DNA of 41,587 nucleotides from Spirochaetia bacterium. GTDB taxonomy: Bacteria; Spirochaetota; Spirochaetia; Treponematales; Treponemataceae. Position 1 is the stretch's first letter. Every line of letters starts with the position of its first letter. The position numbers and the translations under genes are program-made. Location of the stretch: contig CAAGIS010000204.1 in the NCBI GenBank assembly GCA_900769985.1, forward strand, positions 1-41,587, written 5' to 3'. Below, in pieces: positions 31,101 through 40,184 of the stretch. The notes below the pieces were generated by a model. That model worked only from the letters and a program-made list of their open reading frames with translations, had not been told where the DNA came from and did not search any database.

Positions 31101-34100
31101 ACATTTGCATAAAAATTGAATTTTGAAGGCGCTTTCATTACATAACTTAAAGTGTCTTTATCAAAATACGAATTTCCTGTTTCCATCGGGAAAATTCTTT
31201 CGCGGTCATCAGTATTTGCAGCATCTTCAGGACGAACTACGCGGATATTTGCGACAATCTCTTTTGAATAAGCACCGGCTTTTACAGAAAGTTTTAAAGT
31301 CGTTATTCTGGCCGGAATATTTACAAGCGGAAATTCTGCGACCCATCTTGTATCAGAGCCTTCAAGTTTTGAAATTTTTGCAGAACCGCTGGATTTATCG
31401 CTTCCACCTGGAGTCATTTCCCCGGAAATTTCATAATTTGCCCCGGAAACTTGAGCACCCGTATCAATATAGCAGACAACATTCGGAATATTTACAGGAT
31501 TTGACCCGAATTCTACAGGAACTGTCATTCCGCTTACATAATTTGAAGAACCGATTTTTGCAAAAGAAGCTTTAAGCGTAATCTGTTTATTTGCAGTATA
31601 TTTTGAAAGAATCGCCTTTCCGTCCGGTGCATTGAAAGAAACTTGAAGTTCGTTTGCACCTTCTTTCATACTTTCGCGTTTATAAACTTCAAAAAGCTTT
31701 ACATCAGAAAGATTGTCCTGCGACAAAACAACTGAATAAACATTTTCTGAATCAACCCAGTAAACTCCAGGTGATTTTGACGCTTTTCCCGAAGTATTTG
31801 CATCAATATTGCGAATCATCACCGCTTCAGAAGATTTATTTCCAGATGGACTTGCGGCAGTGATTTCGATTATATAAAGTCCTTTCGGATAATTTTCAGG
31901 ATTGAATTCAAACTCGAACGACGGACTTGCATCAAGTTCAAAATCAGAAGATTTTTCCACCGCCGGAACAGATTTTATAATTCCTTTATCAAAAACAGGC
32001 TTTATGCTGAAAATTCTGTAACGCAAAGAATTGATTCCTGTGGAGCATTTTACAGAACCTGAAATTTTTACAGTTTCAGACGGAATTACTTCTCCTTCTT
32101 CAGAAACTTTTGGAGAAACATCGATTAACGAGCCGTTTCCGCCGCTTATAGAAATTCGAGGAACAACCGTATCGTTTTTGAAAATGAATTCCTGAGAATC
32201 GATTACTCGGCCTTGAGCAGTCGTTACACGGACAATCGTTGGTTCTGACTGCCCGATTGCATCTGATGCCTCTAAAATTATTGAATTTCCAGAAAGACGC
32301 ACTTTAACAAAATTTGATTTAGGCACAAGTTCAACTGATTTTGCAACTGCACCAGTCAAGAATCCGCTTACCGGGAATTCTTTGTCGACGATTACAACGC
32401 CTTCCTGTGAAACAGTCGAATCAGAGAAAACGACTTTTGCAACTTCCGAGCGGACATCCGTTGTATTTGTAACATAGAAATTCGATTTGTAATTTGTAGT
32501 TCGTCCGACCGTATCTGTTGCAGAAATTATAAGCTGAACAACACCTTTAGGTCCGTCCGGCACAATCGGAATTGAAAACGATGCTGAAGAAGATGCGTTT
32601 AAATCAAGGTCGAACGGTTTTAGTCCGTTTTTACCCCATTTTAACTCGTAATGAATGTGTGTCAGCCCCGAACCTGAAGAAACTGAACCAGAAATAGAAG
32701 AATTTGATTCCGGGTGAATTGTCATTCCGTCTGTGAAAGGCTGCCCCTGAACTTTTAATTCGCTGAATATAGGAGCAGAACCTTGAGCCATAAAATCAAC
32801 TGTTACAGGATTTCCTTCGACACCGTTTCTGTCTTTTGCAATTACAGTCACAGAGTGTTTTCCAGAGCTCAAATCTTTTCCGTCTAAAAGTTTTGCGTAG
32901 AAAGCACCTTTTGTTTCTAATTCTGAATAAGAACCGCCGTCAAGACTGTATCGGACAGATTTAATTCCGTCTTCATCTGAAGCATAACCGCGCACAAAAA
33001 CTTCGTCAGAGTCGCTTACTAAAGTCTGTGCATTTGGTTCTGTTATTGTAACGACAGGTTTATCGAGTTCCTGGTCAAATTTTATGACTTGCGAAATTAC
33101 GCTGACATTGTTCATTGCGTCAGTTGCACGGATTGTAAATTTTCTTGAAGTTTCTTTTATTTTTGTTGAATCTAAAACGATTCCCCAGTAAGGATTTCCT
33201 GGAACAAGTTCAAATTCGCCTTTATCCGGTCCGAATTCCCATTCAAGTTTTGTAAGCCCTACATCGTCTTTTGCAACGCCGGCAACGACAAATTTTCCGA
33301 ACTGAGGCATTTTAAAATCAATAGGATAAACGATTTTTAAATCCGGCTTAGCGTTGTCTACAACATACAGGAAAGAATAAATTCCTTCTGAACCGGCATT
33401 GTCCAAAGCTTTAAACCACAAAACAGCTGGTCCTCCTTCCGGCTTTACTTTTCTTGTATCAACCGAAAGTTCGAAAGAAATTCCGTCTTTTTTTTGTTTT
33501 AATTTTAATTCTTTAAAGGTGCGTCCTTCATCAACAGAATACATAAGTTTTTTGATTCCGTTTCCATCGCGAACAAAACCTGAAAATTTTACAGTTCCGG
33601 AAACAAGGCTTCCCATTGCAGGATTTTCAACTTTTGTCTGCGGCTGACGACGGTCAAGATTCCATGTAAGAGAAACAGGATTTCCTTTAAGACCGTTAAT
33701 GTCGTAACCGATTACTTTTATAGAATGAAGACCTTCTTCAAGTTCTCGAGTATCAAGATAATACGACCAGAATTCTTTTCCCTGCGCACGAATAGGATGT
33801 TCTTCATCACCGTCTAAAATAAGTTCAACATGGTCAACGGCATCGTCATCGATACAAGTTCCAACGATATTGAGATTTCCTACTACGCGCATATCCTGAT
33901 GAGGATTTGTAATTCCGCTGACTGGAAGATCGGATTTTGGGTCAATGAAAAGATTGTACGGACCTTCAATTGCTTTATTTCCACCAAGGTCAGTCGCAGT
34001 AATAAAAATATTGTATTTTCCTTTTTTGTGACCATTGATATCAAAAGTCTCTTGCCAGCTTGACATGTTTTCTGCAATCTTTTCTTCAGTATCTTTCTTA

Positions 34101-34171
34101 CCGTGAGAAAAAATAACGCTGCATGAAAGCATCAAAACAAAAATAAATGCGGATATTTTTCTGTATCTCAT
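28166..34171 (-). CDS. Giant surface protein with many Ig-like repeats and a C-terminal barrel-like domain
   Basis: AGAGG supports the ATG at 34171, giving 2001 residues; an upstream in-frame start lacks this. The N-terminus MRYRKISAFIFVLMLSC is a signal peptide with a possible spirochaetal lipobox ending at Cys17. Most of the protein is repeated bacterial Ig-like domains with the pattern 'I(S/T)G-V..D..GI..V.YSLDNG..W'. Examples are KSVRYSLDGGSYSELE, KSADYSLDNGETWIPLN and EKVLVSLDNGNSYNDA. I count at least ten. The last 190 residues (from FIQGLYLDWKFWG) look like transmembrane beta-strands ending in Phe. A long adhesive or structural outer-membrane protein is likely; a specific function is not recognised. 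Confidence 0.75.
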   Translation of the reverse strand: MRYRKISAFIFVLMLSCSVIFSHGKKDTEEKIAENMSSWQETFDINGHKKGKYNIFITATDLGGNKAIEGPYNLFIDPKSDLPVSGITNPHQDMRVVGNLNIVGTCIDDDAVDHVELILDGDEEHPIRAQGKEFWSYYLDTRELEEGLHSIKVIGYDINGLKGNPVSLTWNLDRRQPQTKVENPAMGSLVSGTVKFSGFVRDGNGIKKLMYSVDEGRTFKELKLKQKKDGISFELSVDTRKVKPEGGPAVLWFKALDNAGSEGIYSFLYVVDNAKPDLKIVYPIDFKMPQFGKFVVAGVAKDDVGLTKLEWEFGPDKGEFELVPGNPYWGIVLDSTKIKETSRKFTIRATDAMNNVSVISQVIKFDQELDKPVVTITEPNAQTLVSDSDEVFVRGYASDEDGIKSVRYSLDGGSYSELETKGAFYAKLLDGKDLSSGKHSVTVIAKDRNGVEGNPVTVDFMAQGSAPIFSELKVQGQPFTDGMTIHPESNSSISGSVSSGSGLTHIHYELKWGKNGLKPFDLDLNASSSASFSIPIVPDGPKGVVQLIISATDTVGRTTNYKSNFYVTNTTDVRSEVAKVVFSDSTVSQEGVVIVDKEFPVSGFLTGAVAKSVELVPKSNFVKVRLSGNSIILEASDAIGQSEPTIVRVTTAQGRVIDSQEFIFKNDTVVPRISISGGNGSLIDVSPKVSEEGEVIPSETVKISGSVKCSTGINSLRYRIFSIKPVFDKGIIKSVPAVEKSSDFELDASPSFEFEFNPENYPKGLYIIEITAASPSGNKSSEAVMIRNIDANTSGKASKSPGVYWVDSENVYSVVLSQDNLSDVKLFEVYKRESMKEGANELQVSFNAPDGKAILSKYTANKQITLKASFAKIGSSNYVSGMTVPVEFGSNPVNIPNVVCYIDTGAQVSGANYEISGEMTPGGSDKSSGSAKISKLEGSDTRWVAEFPLVNIPARITTLKLSVKAGAYSKEIVANIRVVRPEDAANTDDRERIFPMETGNSYFDKDTLSYVMKAPSKFNFYANVPGPIQNAYLLNPKDGLSVDISGKNISIICEKDGTYEDVVLKVTDANGASHTSEAVKFMVDSGAPEVNISSPELNQWVRKSVKISGTAQDPSGIKSADYSLDNGETWIPLNLNFAGKRNSQGATFSATADIAQAEDGIIKIDVRVFDMAGQVRYARTAAFKDTTPPNAEIILPSDSDIVNGDTTILFKVTDNGSFEKSNYIAPPVAKAETVRVPVEPSKYLMTHIGTAEKPISDAMSFEFLDGSNNRNVMEAWKFNIDSESDLPRVEIHLPTYEEVITKDFTISGVVRDDDGPCKIFWRIDKNEYRELPEMGTSFAIDVDFDTLTDNEHIINVYAVDINGVKGNIEERKFKVSTEEPKGSVDSPSIDIAVKDVITVRGVASDKNGIEKVLVSLDNGNSYNDAVGTTNWSYTFDTHSIPNGTQVVFLKVIDKYGIEGLYSSLINIDNESPEMALELPLDYSSTVGPVFFSGNVFDNVNVTDLYVSVRSFDNKPISSKMSKIPFKKDNIITQVIDLSSLENGVYNLELTALDKAGNATHVSRNIRLDKNKALAAINLLYPLNGEHKNGIFNIYGEVNADKPVETVSLYIDDKYVTDTTLHSTGYFKFNLTPELITTGVHKYRVDVRVEGGSVIKSREQTIDYSSVGPWVTIDNFDYGDFAIERPFIRGHGGYSLDEDELLLSKTKKASKEDKERIAQKTVDKVEISFDNGKTFEQISKKEKWMYQVENFDLKEGYHFMLVRATMKNGETAIERTIIQIDNTAPNIKLISPSEGGKYNQELAFSGLSSDKIGLKEVKLSLRKGDKSSYEVPKFIQGLYLDWKFWGATLFDIGAGLTFFDDNVKLQFQWGQFTQAQRNLFSQTQTRYGGDNVMGIKILANVASIPFSFFFGRDWEIVSASVAVGANFTYFNETNSGKPQILSALLLQLELPKFTFKKMKMFSAFSFYTEASLWFIPTDVSSNGVDIKNLVPQISEGIRLNVF

Positions 34172-34212
34172 AGAATACCTCTTTTGTAACTTATATTCTA
34201 AACCCGAATTTG

Positions 34213-34227
34213 GAATTTGACAAATTC
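34213..34227. promoter_or_regulatory. 15-bp palindromic operator candidate GAATTTG-A-CAAATTC
   Basis: A perfect inverted repeat with 7-bp arms lies in the 104-bp gap between the TetR gene stop and the giant Ig-repeat gene start. A third GAATTTG-like half (34205-34211) and a related AAATTTG (34246-34252) are adjacent. It fits a TetR-type operator controlling the downstream operon. Confidence 0.5.
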
Positions 34228-34275
34228 TCAATGGAATTTATCGGCAAATTTGTCTTAAAACATTAATTCAGGGCT

Positions 34276-34953
34276 CTAGAGGTTTCCGAGATTCAAAATT
34301 TTTGAAAAATTTTCTACGGTTTTTATAATTAAATTGAGGGCTGCATCATCTGTAGGAAGTGCAAAAAGGCTTCCGACCCCGCACTCAGGATTCTGGCGGA
34401 CGATTTCTTTTTTTTGCGTAAGATAAAGGTCAGTTTGCGTTTTTATAATAGAAGAAATTGCATTTACACAATATTTTAATTCTGAAGATGAAAGTTTGCG
34501 GCATTTTTCGTTTTTTATAAGGATTTTAAAAATTTCTTCAACCCCGAAATAAATTTTTTCGTATTCTTTGTCTGCGATTTTAGATGCCGTGGAATTAAAG
34601 AATTTTTCTGAATTTATAAAAGAATAAATCTGAAAAAGAGGTTCTGCTTCATAAAGATTTATGTAGCGTTTCAGGATTTTTTTGAGCGTTAAAGAAAGGC
34701 TTTCCTGACCGAGTTTACCGCTTAAACGGATTTCGTCGGGAATGAAATTTAATGCATCGAGATTTTCGCGGCAATATTCAAGCGTTGCAAGGTACATTTC
34801 GTCTCTTGAAGAAAAATGATTGTAAAGCGATGCCTTTTTTATTTGAAGAACATCTGAAATATCCTGAAGAGAAGTTGCACCTGCACTTTTATCAAAAGAC
34901 GAGAACAGGAACGCATTGATGATTTTTTCTTTTGAGAGTTTTTTGTGAGACAT
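34276..34953 (-). CDS. TetR-family transcriptional regulator
   Basis: This 225-residue protein has a TetR-type N-terminal helix-turn-helix: KEKIINAFLFSSFDKSAGAT followed by SLQDISDVLQIKKASLYNHF (recognition helix around KASLYNHF) and SSRDEMYLATLEY. The C-terminal ligand-binding part is helical with no recognised ligand type. It lies 104 bp upstream of the giant Ig-repeat gene on the same strand. A 15-bp palindrome lies in that gap, so it probably regulates that operon. It is only 19 bp downstream of the diguanylate cyclase gene and may be co-transcribed with it. Confidence 0.88.
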   Translation of the reverse strand: MSHKKLSKEKIINAFLFSSFDKSAGATSLQDISDVLQIKKASLYNHFSSRDEMYLATLEYCRENLDALNFIPDEIRLSGKLGQESLSLTLKKILKRYINLYEAEPLFQIYSFINSEKFFNSTASKIADKEYEKIYFGVEEIFKILIKNEKCRKLSSSELKYCVNAISSIIKTQTDLYLTQKKEIVRQNPECGVGSLFALPTDDAALNLIIKTVENFSKILNLGNL

Positions 34954-34972
34954 TTGCTGATTATACTTTATT

Positions 34973-37900
34973 TTATTTTTTTTCTAAAGCATTTTGACCG
35001 TTTTTAAGATTTTTTTCATCATCCGGCAGAACCTGATTCTGAACTTCATCTTTTATGTCGTTCCAGATTATGATAGAACCTTTTCCGTGCTGCTTTGCAT
35101 AATAAAGTGCGTGGTCTGCAAAAACCATAACATCGTCCATTTTAGTCTGATCTTCAATGTCGTAATTTGAACAGATTCCCGTACTAAAACCGATTCGCCG
35201 GTTATCAGGAATTATTACATTTTTTTCGAGAAGCTGACACAAATCAGGAATAAAATAATCTGCACCTTCAAGAGCCTCGTGAAGCCTTTCTGCAGCACGC
35301 CTTGATTCAATGCAGTTTGTATTTGGTAAAAGGGCTACAAATTCGTCCCCGCCGAAACGCGAAATAAAATCTACTTTTCTGAAAACTTTACGCAAAAGTT
35401 CCCCGAATTTCTGAATCAAAAGGTCGCCCGCTTCGTGCCCGAAAGTATCGTTGTAATATTTAAAATTATCGAGGTCTATGAAAACAACTGTCGTCTGAAA
35501 ATACATATCGCGTTTTTTGCTGTAACGGCGAATCATTTCACTTTGAATCGAAAGCTGTTCCTGCAAAGCACGCCTGTTTTTGAGCATACTCAACTGATCC
35601 GTCGATGAAATGAAAAGAAGATGTTCGTTCTGCTTCATCATGACAATCTGTGCCTGAAGGTTTGAAAGTGCAACATTTATCACGCTCAAATCTTCCATTG
35701 TGAAATTTATATTCTGTGCCGGATAAATAATTACAGCCCCGACATAATCGAATTTTGAAATATTTGCAAAAATCAGTTTCTTCTCTGAATCGTAGAAAAT
35801 TCCGTTCTGACCTTTTTTGCCGGATTTTACAAGAAGTTTGTTCCATTCAGAATTTTCAGGCGGTTCGATTTCCGTTCGAGAAACAGAAGCCTGAACACTC
35901 CAAACTTGCCCTTCTTTTGTTGCGATGAAAACCGCTTCTGCCATCATATAATCGAAAGTCGACTGAGCAACGCTATTTATATAATTTATTTCGCTTGATT
36001 TATTTGAAGCAAAACTCATTATGCGATTTAAAAACTGAGAATCGCGGAGGCGTTTGTGAAGCTGAACCATAAGACGCTCTTTTTCAGCCTTTTCCATAAG
36101 AATTTCAAGGTTCAGCTCTATAGGATCAAATTTTTCATATCGGCTGACATAATCGTTTCCAGAAAAACCTTCGTCAAAAATGTAATATTCAAAATTCTTC
36201 TTTTTTGCAAACTGAAGGCCTTTATTAAAATATTCCCGAGATTTTTCCTGAAAACCGCATTTTTCAAGTGCAAGTGCATATTCGTAAATCATAAAACATG
36301 AAATATACGAAAGGGACTCGCCTTGTGATTTTATACTTTTGAGGGCAATTCCAATGTGTTTTTCGGATTCTGAAATATTTGATTCTTTTGCATAAACGAC
36401 CGCCCAAGAAAAATCGATAAACGGAACTAAAGACGACGTAATTCCAGAAAGATTTGTTTCCACATTATGAAGAGCAATTTTTGTATGAATTACATCGCCG
36501 CGAATCAAATCTATGTACGATTTTAAAATCAGAATGTCTTTGTAAGTCGGCACAAAAGAATTGTATGTGACTACTTCCATCCCGAACAAATGCTGAAGAT
36601 ACATTACTTTCTGAAAAAAGTTGTACGCTTCGTCAAAATGCCTTGAATAAAGGAGAATTTTTGCAATGTTGCTCAAAGTAATTATGACTTCAGGATAATC
36701 GTTTATTTCTGTTATGCGGGAAAGAAAACTGTTTATGAGATTATAAGATTCTTTAAATTTTGTTCTGATTAACTGCTCGTAGGAAAGCCCGTTCCTGATT
36801 TTTACAATTGAAGAAAATTCCCCGATTTGCGTGCGGATTTCGTTGCATTTGTAGTACCAGTTAAGACATTCATCAGTGTTTTCGATGTAAGAAAGTAAAA
36901 TTCCGTACCAGTGATACGCCGACGAAAGAAGAAAAAGATTCCCGAAATTTTTTGCCGTTTCGATAGTATTTTCGATAATCGGTTTTAAAATGAGCCTTCC
37001 TTCTTGAGAATTTACCTGCTTCCACGGAACAATCAGCGAAATATTTATTGAATTATTGTAAAGTCCAGCTTTGTTTAAAAGTGCCTGAGATTTTTCGTAT
37101 TTTTCAAATGCAGAATCAGTCTCGGATCTTTCTGTAATTTTGTAATTCCACATATACGCAAGTGCATAGTAAAAATTTTCTTTATCGTTTTCCAAATGTT
37201 GAAGGACAAGATTTACATATTTTAACGCAGAAATAAACGCATTCTTCATGTACATAACCTGCGTCATGTAAATCATTCCTTCGATTGAAAGATTTCCGTC
37301 GTCAAAAGCATGATTTTCAACAACATTATTCAGGTAAAAAGACGCTTCGTCCGTGTTCCCAAGGAAAAGGCTGATAATCGCCATTTCAAGATAAAGATAT
37401 CGCTTTTGGACAGCTGAAAGAATCATGTTGTCCATATTTGCCAAAATCCATTTTGACGCTTCCTGACCTTGAGTTAAATCGAAGAAAATCCGGCAACTTT
37501 TTAAAAATTTATAAAGTTCCTCGAAAGACGGAAAATCAAACTGCTTGATTGATTCCTGATAAACTACAGATTCATCGTCGTTGATTTCGTAAAAATTGTT
37601 TTCATGGCTTATTGAATCAACAAATTCAACAACAGCCTGCGGAGAATTTTCGATTTTATTGTTGTCAAAGCAGAATATGATTTTAGATTTTAATTTTTCT
37701 TTAGAAAGAATTTTTAAAATATTGATTGACTCCTGACTCAAACACTGTGCATTTTTTATTACAAGATTTTTGTCAACAAGGTGCGAAAAAAGAGAAACGA
37801 TCGTTTTTGCGATGGAAGATTTTTCAAAATACAATTCTTCCAAAACAACCATATCGTGGCGGTCTGAAATTTCATCGTTTAAAAAATAATCGAGGAAAAA

Positions 37901-38146
37901 TTTCTGCTGAATTTTATAAGATTCTTTTTCGATTAGAGATTTTGACGGATGGCATTGCTGAATTATTTTCATGAACGGCTTAAGCGGCGAATATTCTTCC
38001 TGTAAATCGACAATATTTTCTTTTTCAATCTTTGCAATTTCAGGAATTAAATCCATCATTTTTTCTGGCAGCGAAAGATATAGAAAATTTTCATTACTTA
38101 CAGAGAATTCATTGAAAATTGAAGAAATCAGACTTTTAAATGCCAT
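34973..38146 (-). CDS. Large diguanylate cyclase (TPR-like, GAF-like, GGDEF)
   Basis: ATG at 38146, with GAGG 8 nt upstream, is preferred over a GTG 6 bases earlier; the product is 1057 residues. The N-terminal 230 residues resemble the tail of a STAND/AAA-type module (for example VVLEELYFEKSSI) with no Walker A seen. A long TPR-like helical array runs to about residue 680, a GAF-like domain lies at about 700-850, and the C-terminus is GGDEF. The active site GGDEF is at about residue 932, and an inhibitory RxxD site (RKVD) stands five residues before it, so the enzyme should make c-di-GMP with feedback control. The GGDEF domain contains an insertion after the active site. Confidence 0.88.
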   Translation of the reverse strand: MAFKSLISSIFNEFSVSNENFLYLSLPEKMMDLIPEIAKIEKENIVDLQEEYSPLKPFMKIIQQCHPSKSLIEKESYKIQQKFFLDYFLNDEISDRHDMVVLEELYFEKSSIAKTIVSLFSHLVDKNLVIKNAQCLSQESINILKILSKEKLKSKIIFCFDNNKIENSPQAVVEFVDSISHENNFYEINDDESVVYQESIKQFDFPSFEELYKFLKSCRIFFDLTQGQEASKWILANMDNMILSAVQKRYLYLEMAIISLFLGNTDEASFYLNNVVENHAFDDGNLSIEGMIYMTQVMYMKNAFISALKYVNLVLQHLENDKENFYYALAYMWNYKITERSETDSAFEKYEKSQALLNKAGLYNNSINISLIVPWKQVNSQEGRLILKPIIENTIETAKNFGNLFLLSSAYHWYGILLSYIENTDECLNWYYKCNEIRTQIGEFSSIVKIRNGLSYEQLIRTKFKESYNLINSFLSRITEINDYPEVIITLSNIAKILLYSRHFDEAYNFFQKVMYLQHLFGMEVVTYNSFVPTYKDILILKSYIDLIRGDVIHTKIALHNVETNLSGITSSLVPFIDFSWAVVYAKESNISESEKHIGIALKSIKSQGESLSYISCFMIYEYALALEKCGFQEKSREYFNKGLQFAKKKNFEYYIFDEGFSGNDYVSRYEKFDPIELNLEILMEKAEKERLMVQLHKRLRDSQFLNRIMSFASNKSSEINYINSVAQSTFDYMMAEAVFIATKEGQVWSVQASVSRTEIEPPENSEWNKLLVKSGKKGQNGIFYDSEKKLIFANISKFDYVGAVIIYPAQNINFTMEDLSVINVALSNLQAQIVMMKQNEHLLFISSTDQLSMLKNRRALQEQLSIQSEMIRRYSKKRDMYFQTTVVFIDLDNFKYYNDTFGHEAGDLLIQKFGELLRKVFRKVDFISRFGGDEFVALLPNTNCIESRRAAERLHEALEGADYFIPDLCQLLEKNVIIPDNRRIGFSTGICSNYDIEDQTKMDDVMVFADHALYYAKQHGKGSIIIWNDIKDEVQNQVLPDDEKNLKNGQNALEKK

Positions 38147-38169
38147 AAACACAACCTCGCTTAACTTTT

Positions 38170-40128
38170 TTATTTTTTATATGCCGCTTGAATCGCTTCA
38201 ACAAAAAGCTTGTTCTGGTCAGCTCTGACTGGAACTGAAAATTGTGGCTTTCCGTCTTCATCAGAAATACGATAAATATGATTTGAAGAAATTTTATACG
38301 CCGGGCTGTCGGGATTGTTAATCCACCAGTCCAAAACCGAAATAAAACACAAAGTATATTTTAAAAGATTTGCGTTGTTTGCATTCGTGTTCGGTCCTGA
38401 ATTTTTTGCCCCCAGAAGAACATCAAGACGCTTTGAAACTTCGTTTTGAATGTCGAATTTGTAATGTTCCCAAGGATTTGCAATTCCGTTTACAACACCG
38501 TGATTTTTTGCCTGAGCATCACATTCTGCTATAATTTTTGTAAGATATTTTCGTGCAAAATCAGTGCGTTTATAAATCGGTTTTAACTTGCTTTCGTTTT
38601 GCGGAGTTTCAAGCAGAATTTTCTGGAATTTGAAATTTGGAAGAAAACTGTAATAAGTCTGCCACAAAAGCCGGTTTATAAGTTTTTTCCCGAAATTAGA
38701 ATCTTCAAAATCTTTCTGCGTATAAATCTGATTTACAAGGTCGTTCAAAGGCTCACAATAAAGTTTTTCGAATTCGATTTCGCGGTAATTTGCCCAATCG
38801 TCCCTGACAGCACTCATAGAATCGTCTATATCTTTTGAAAAACTTTTATCGATTGCATCTTCAACGAATTTTATGTTACGGCAGCCACGGAAACAGTCTT
38901 CAACAATCCGCATAAGGACAACAGTAACCTGCACAGGATTATCCGGCGGAATAACATTAAAACCGTCTGAAAATTTATAAAGCGGCTGAAAATACGGATA
39001 CATGTCCGGGAAATTTTCGAGTTTTGAAAAACCAGCTTCCGGGAAAAGCTTGTCTAAAAGCGAAAGTCCCGTATTTACGATTTCATCTTTTGCACCTTTT
39101 ATTTCTATGACTTTTTTTACAGGAACCTGTTGAGAAGATTTTTCTTCTTTTGGTTTTTCAGGAAGAAGAAGATCGTATTTATGAAGCCCGACGAATTTTA
39201 AAATATCTGAAACTTTTGCCTTAAAAAAATCTGGATACGGCACAAATTCGTCTGAACACATTCGCATAAGAAGCGGATAAAGGCGTTTTATAACTTCGTT
39301 TTGAATGAAAAGCCACTGCGTTATTGATTCTTTTGCAAGAATTGAAAGTTTTTCGTGCGGTGCATCCTGATATTGAGATTCGTCTGCGTAAACTTCTTTT
39401 ATAAGCTTTGGAATTTTTGTTTCGCCGTAATAATAAACCTGAACTAAAGGCTTGTAAATCTGACGGACAAAATTTATTAAATCTGTAACGACAAACGGTT
39501 TTGATAAATCAAGAATTTCTAAATGAGCAAGTTTTATTCCCTGCATTTTCCAGCCGGCAACGAGCCTTAAAAATTTAAATTTTGGTTCCGTTCCGTTTAC
39601 GATTTTTGATTTATAAGTTGACGGTGCAATCTGAATTAAAGTCTTGATGTCCGTGATGAATTTTTCCATGTTTTCGATATGCTTTTTGAGCGTAATCGTT
39701 ATGAATTCTGGAACGACTTGTTCTTCGCCGTTTTTCTGGAATTTTTTCACGAAATTGAAAAGCCCGTAATTCGGTTTAATTTCGTATTCCGAAGACATCA
39801 TGAGTTTGTTTATTCTTGAATTAAATTTTTGAGTGATTGAAGGAAGTTCTTCGCGGTTATTTTTTCTGACCTTTACAGGAGAAGAATTTTTTGAAAGATT
39901 TTGTAAAGAATCGGAAGAACTCTGCTGATTTCTGATTATTCTACCTGTATTAGAAGGAGTTTTTTTTGCGCCTGTCTGAGTATTAGACCTTTCGTACATA
40001 ACTTCACCACCGAGAATTTTTGACATGGCTTTTGCTTCTGCCGGATCAATGTTTCCTATTGCACGCCGTGTCTGATCAAGAGTTCCAGGAGCCCAATCGG
40101 CAGTCTTAGGTCGGTTTCCGTCTTCCAT
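38170..40128 (-). CDS. Conserved-type hypothetical protein, 652 residues
   Basis: I do not recognise this protein. It begins with a low-complexity hydrophilic stretch of about 100 residues rich in Ser, Asn and Lys (TGRIIRNQQSSSDSLQNLSK). The rest is mainly helical, with aromatic segments such as QWLFIQNEVIKRLYPLLMRM and RLLWQTYYSFLPNFKFQKIL. There is no signal peptide, membrane span or known catalytic motif. GGAG lies just before the ATG. It lies 41 bp upstream-to-downstream from its neighbours on the same strand and is probably co-transcribed with the diguanylate cyclase. A cytoplasmic scaffold or c-di-GMP-linked role would be speculation. Confidence 0.7.
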   Translation of the reverse strand: MEDGNRPKTADWAPGTLDQTRRAIGNIDPAEAKAMSKILGGEVMYERSNTQTGAKKTPSNTGRIIRNQQSSSDSLQNLSKNSSPVKVRKNNREELPSITQKFNSRINKLMMSSEYEIKPNYGLFNFVKKFQKNGEEQVVPEFITITLKKHIENMEKFITDIKTLIQIAPSTYKSKIVNGTEPKFKFLRLVAGWKMQGIKLAHLEILDLSKPFVVTDLINFVRQIYKPLVQVYYYGETKIPKLIKEVYADESQYQDAPHEKLSILAKESITQWLFIQNEVIKRLYPLLMRMCSDEFVPYPDFFKAKVSDILKFVGLHKYDLLLPEKPKEEKSSQQVPVKKVIEIKGAKDEIVNTGLSLLDKLFPEAGFSKLENFPDMYPYFQPLYKFSDGFNVIPPDNPVQVTVVLMRIVEDCFRGCRNIKFVEDAIDKSFSKDIDDSMSAVRDDWANYREIEFEKLYCEPLNDLVNQIYTQKDFEDSNFGKKLINRLLWQTYYSFLPNFKFQKILLETPQNESKLKPIYKRTDFARKYLTKIIAECDAQAKNHGVVNGIANPWEHYKFDIQNEVSKRLDVLLGAKNSGPNTNANNANLLKYTLCFISVLDWWINNPDSPAYKISSNHIYRISDEDGKPQFSVPVRADQNKLFVEAIQAAYKK

Positions 40129-40184
40129 TCCATCTCCAGTACAATAATTTTATAACAATCAGTTCCTTATATTTTAAACCATAG

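Noticed and set aside
31123..31575. Plus-strand open frames inside the giant Ig-repeat gene and other antisense frames of 60-150 codons
   Set aside because: They lie wholly inside well-supported genes, lack ribosome binding sites and have low-complexity composition typical of shadow frames.
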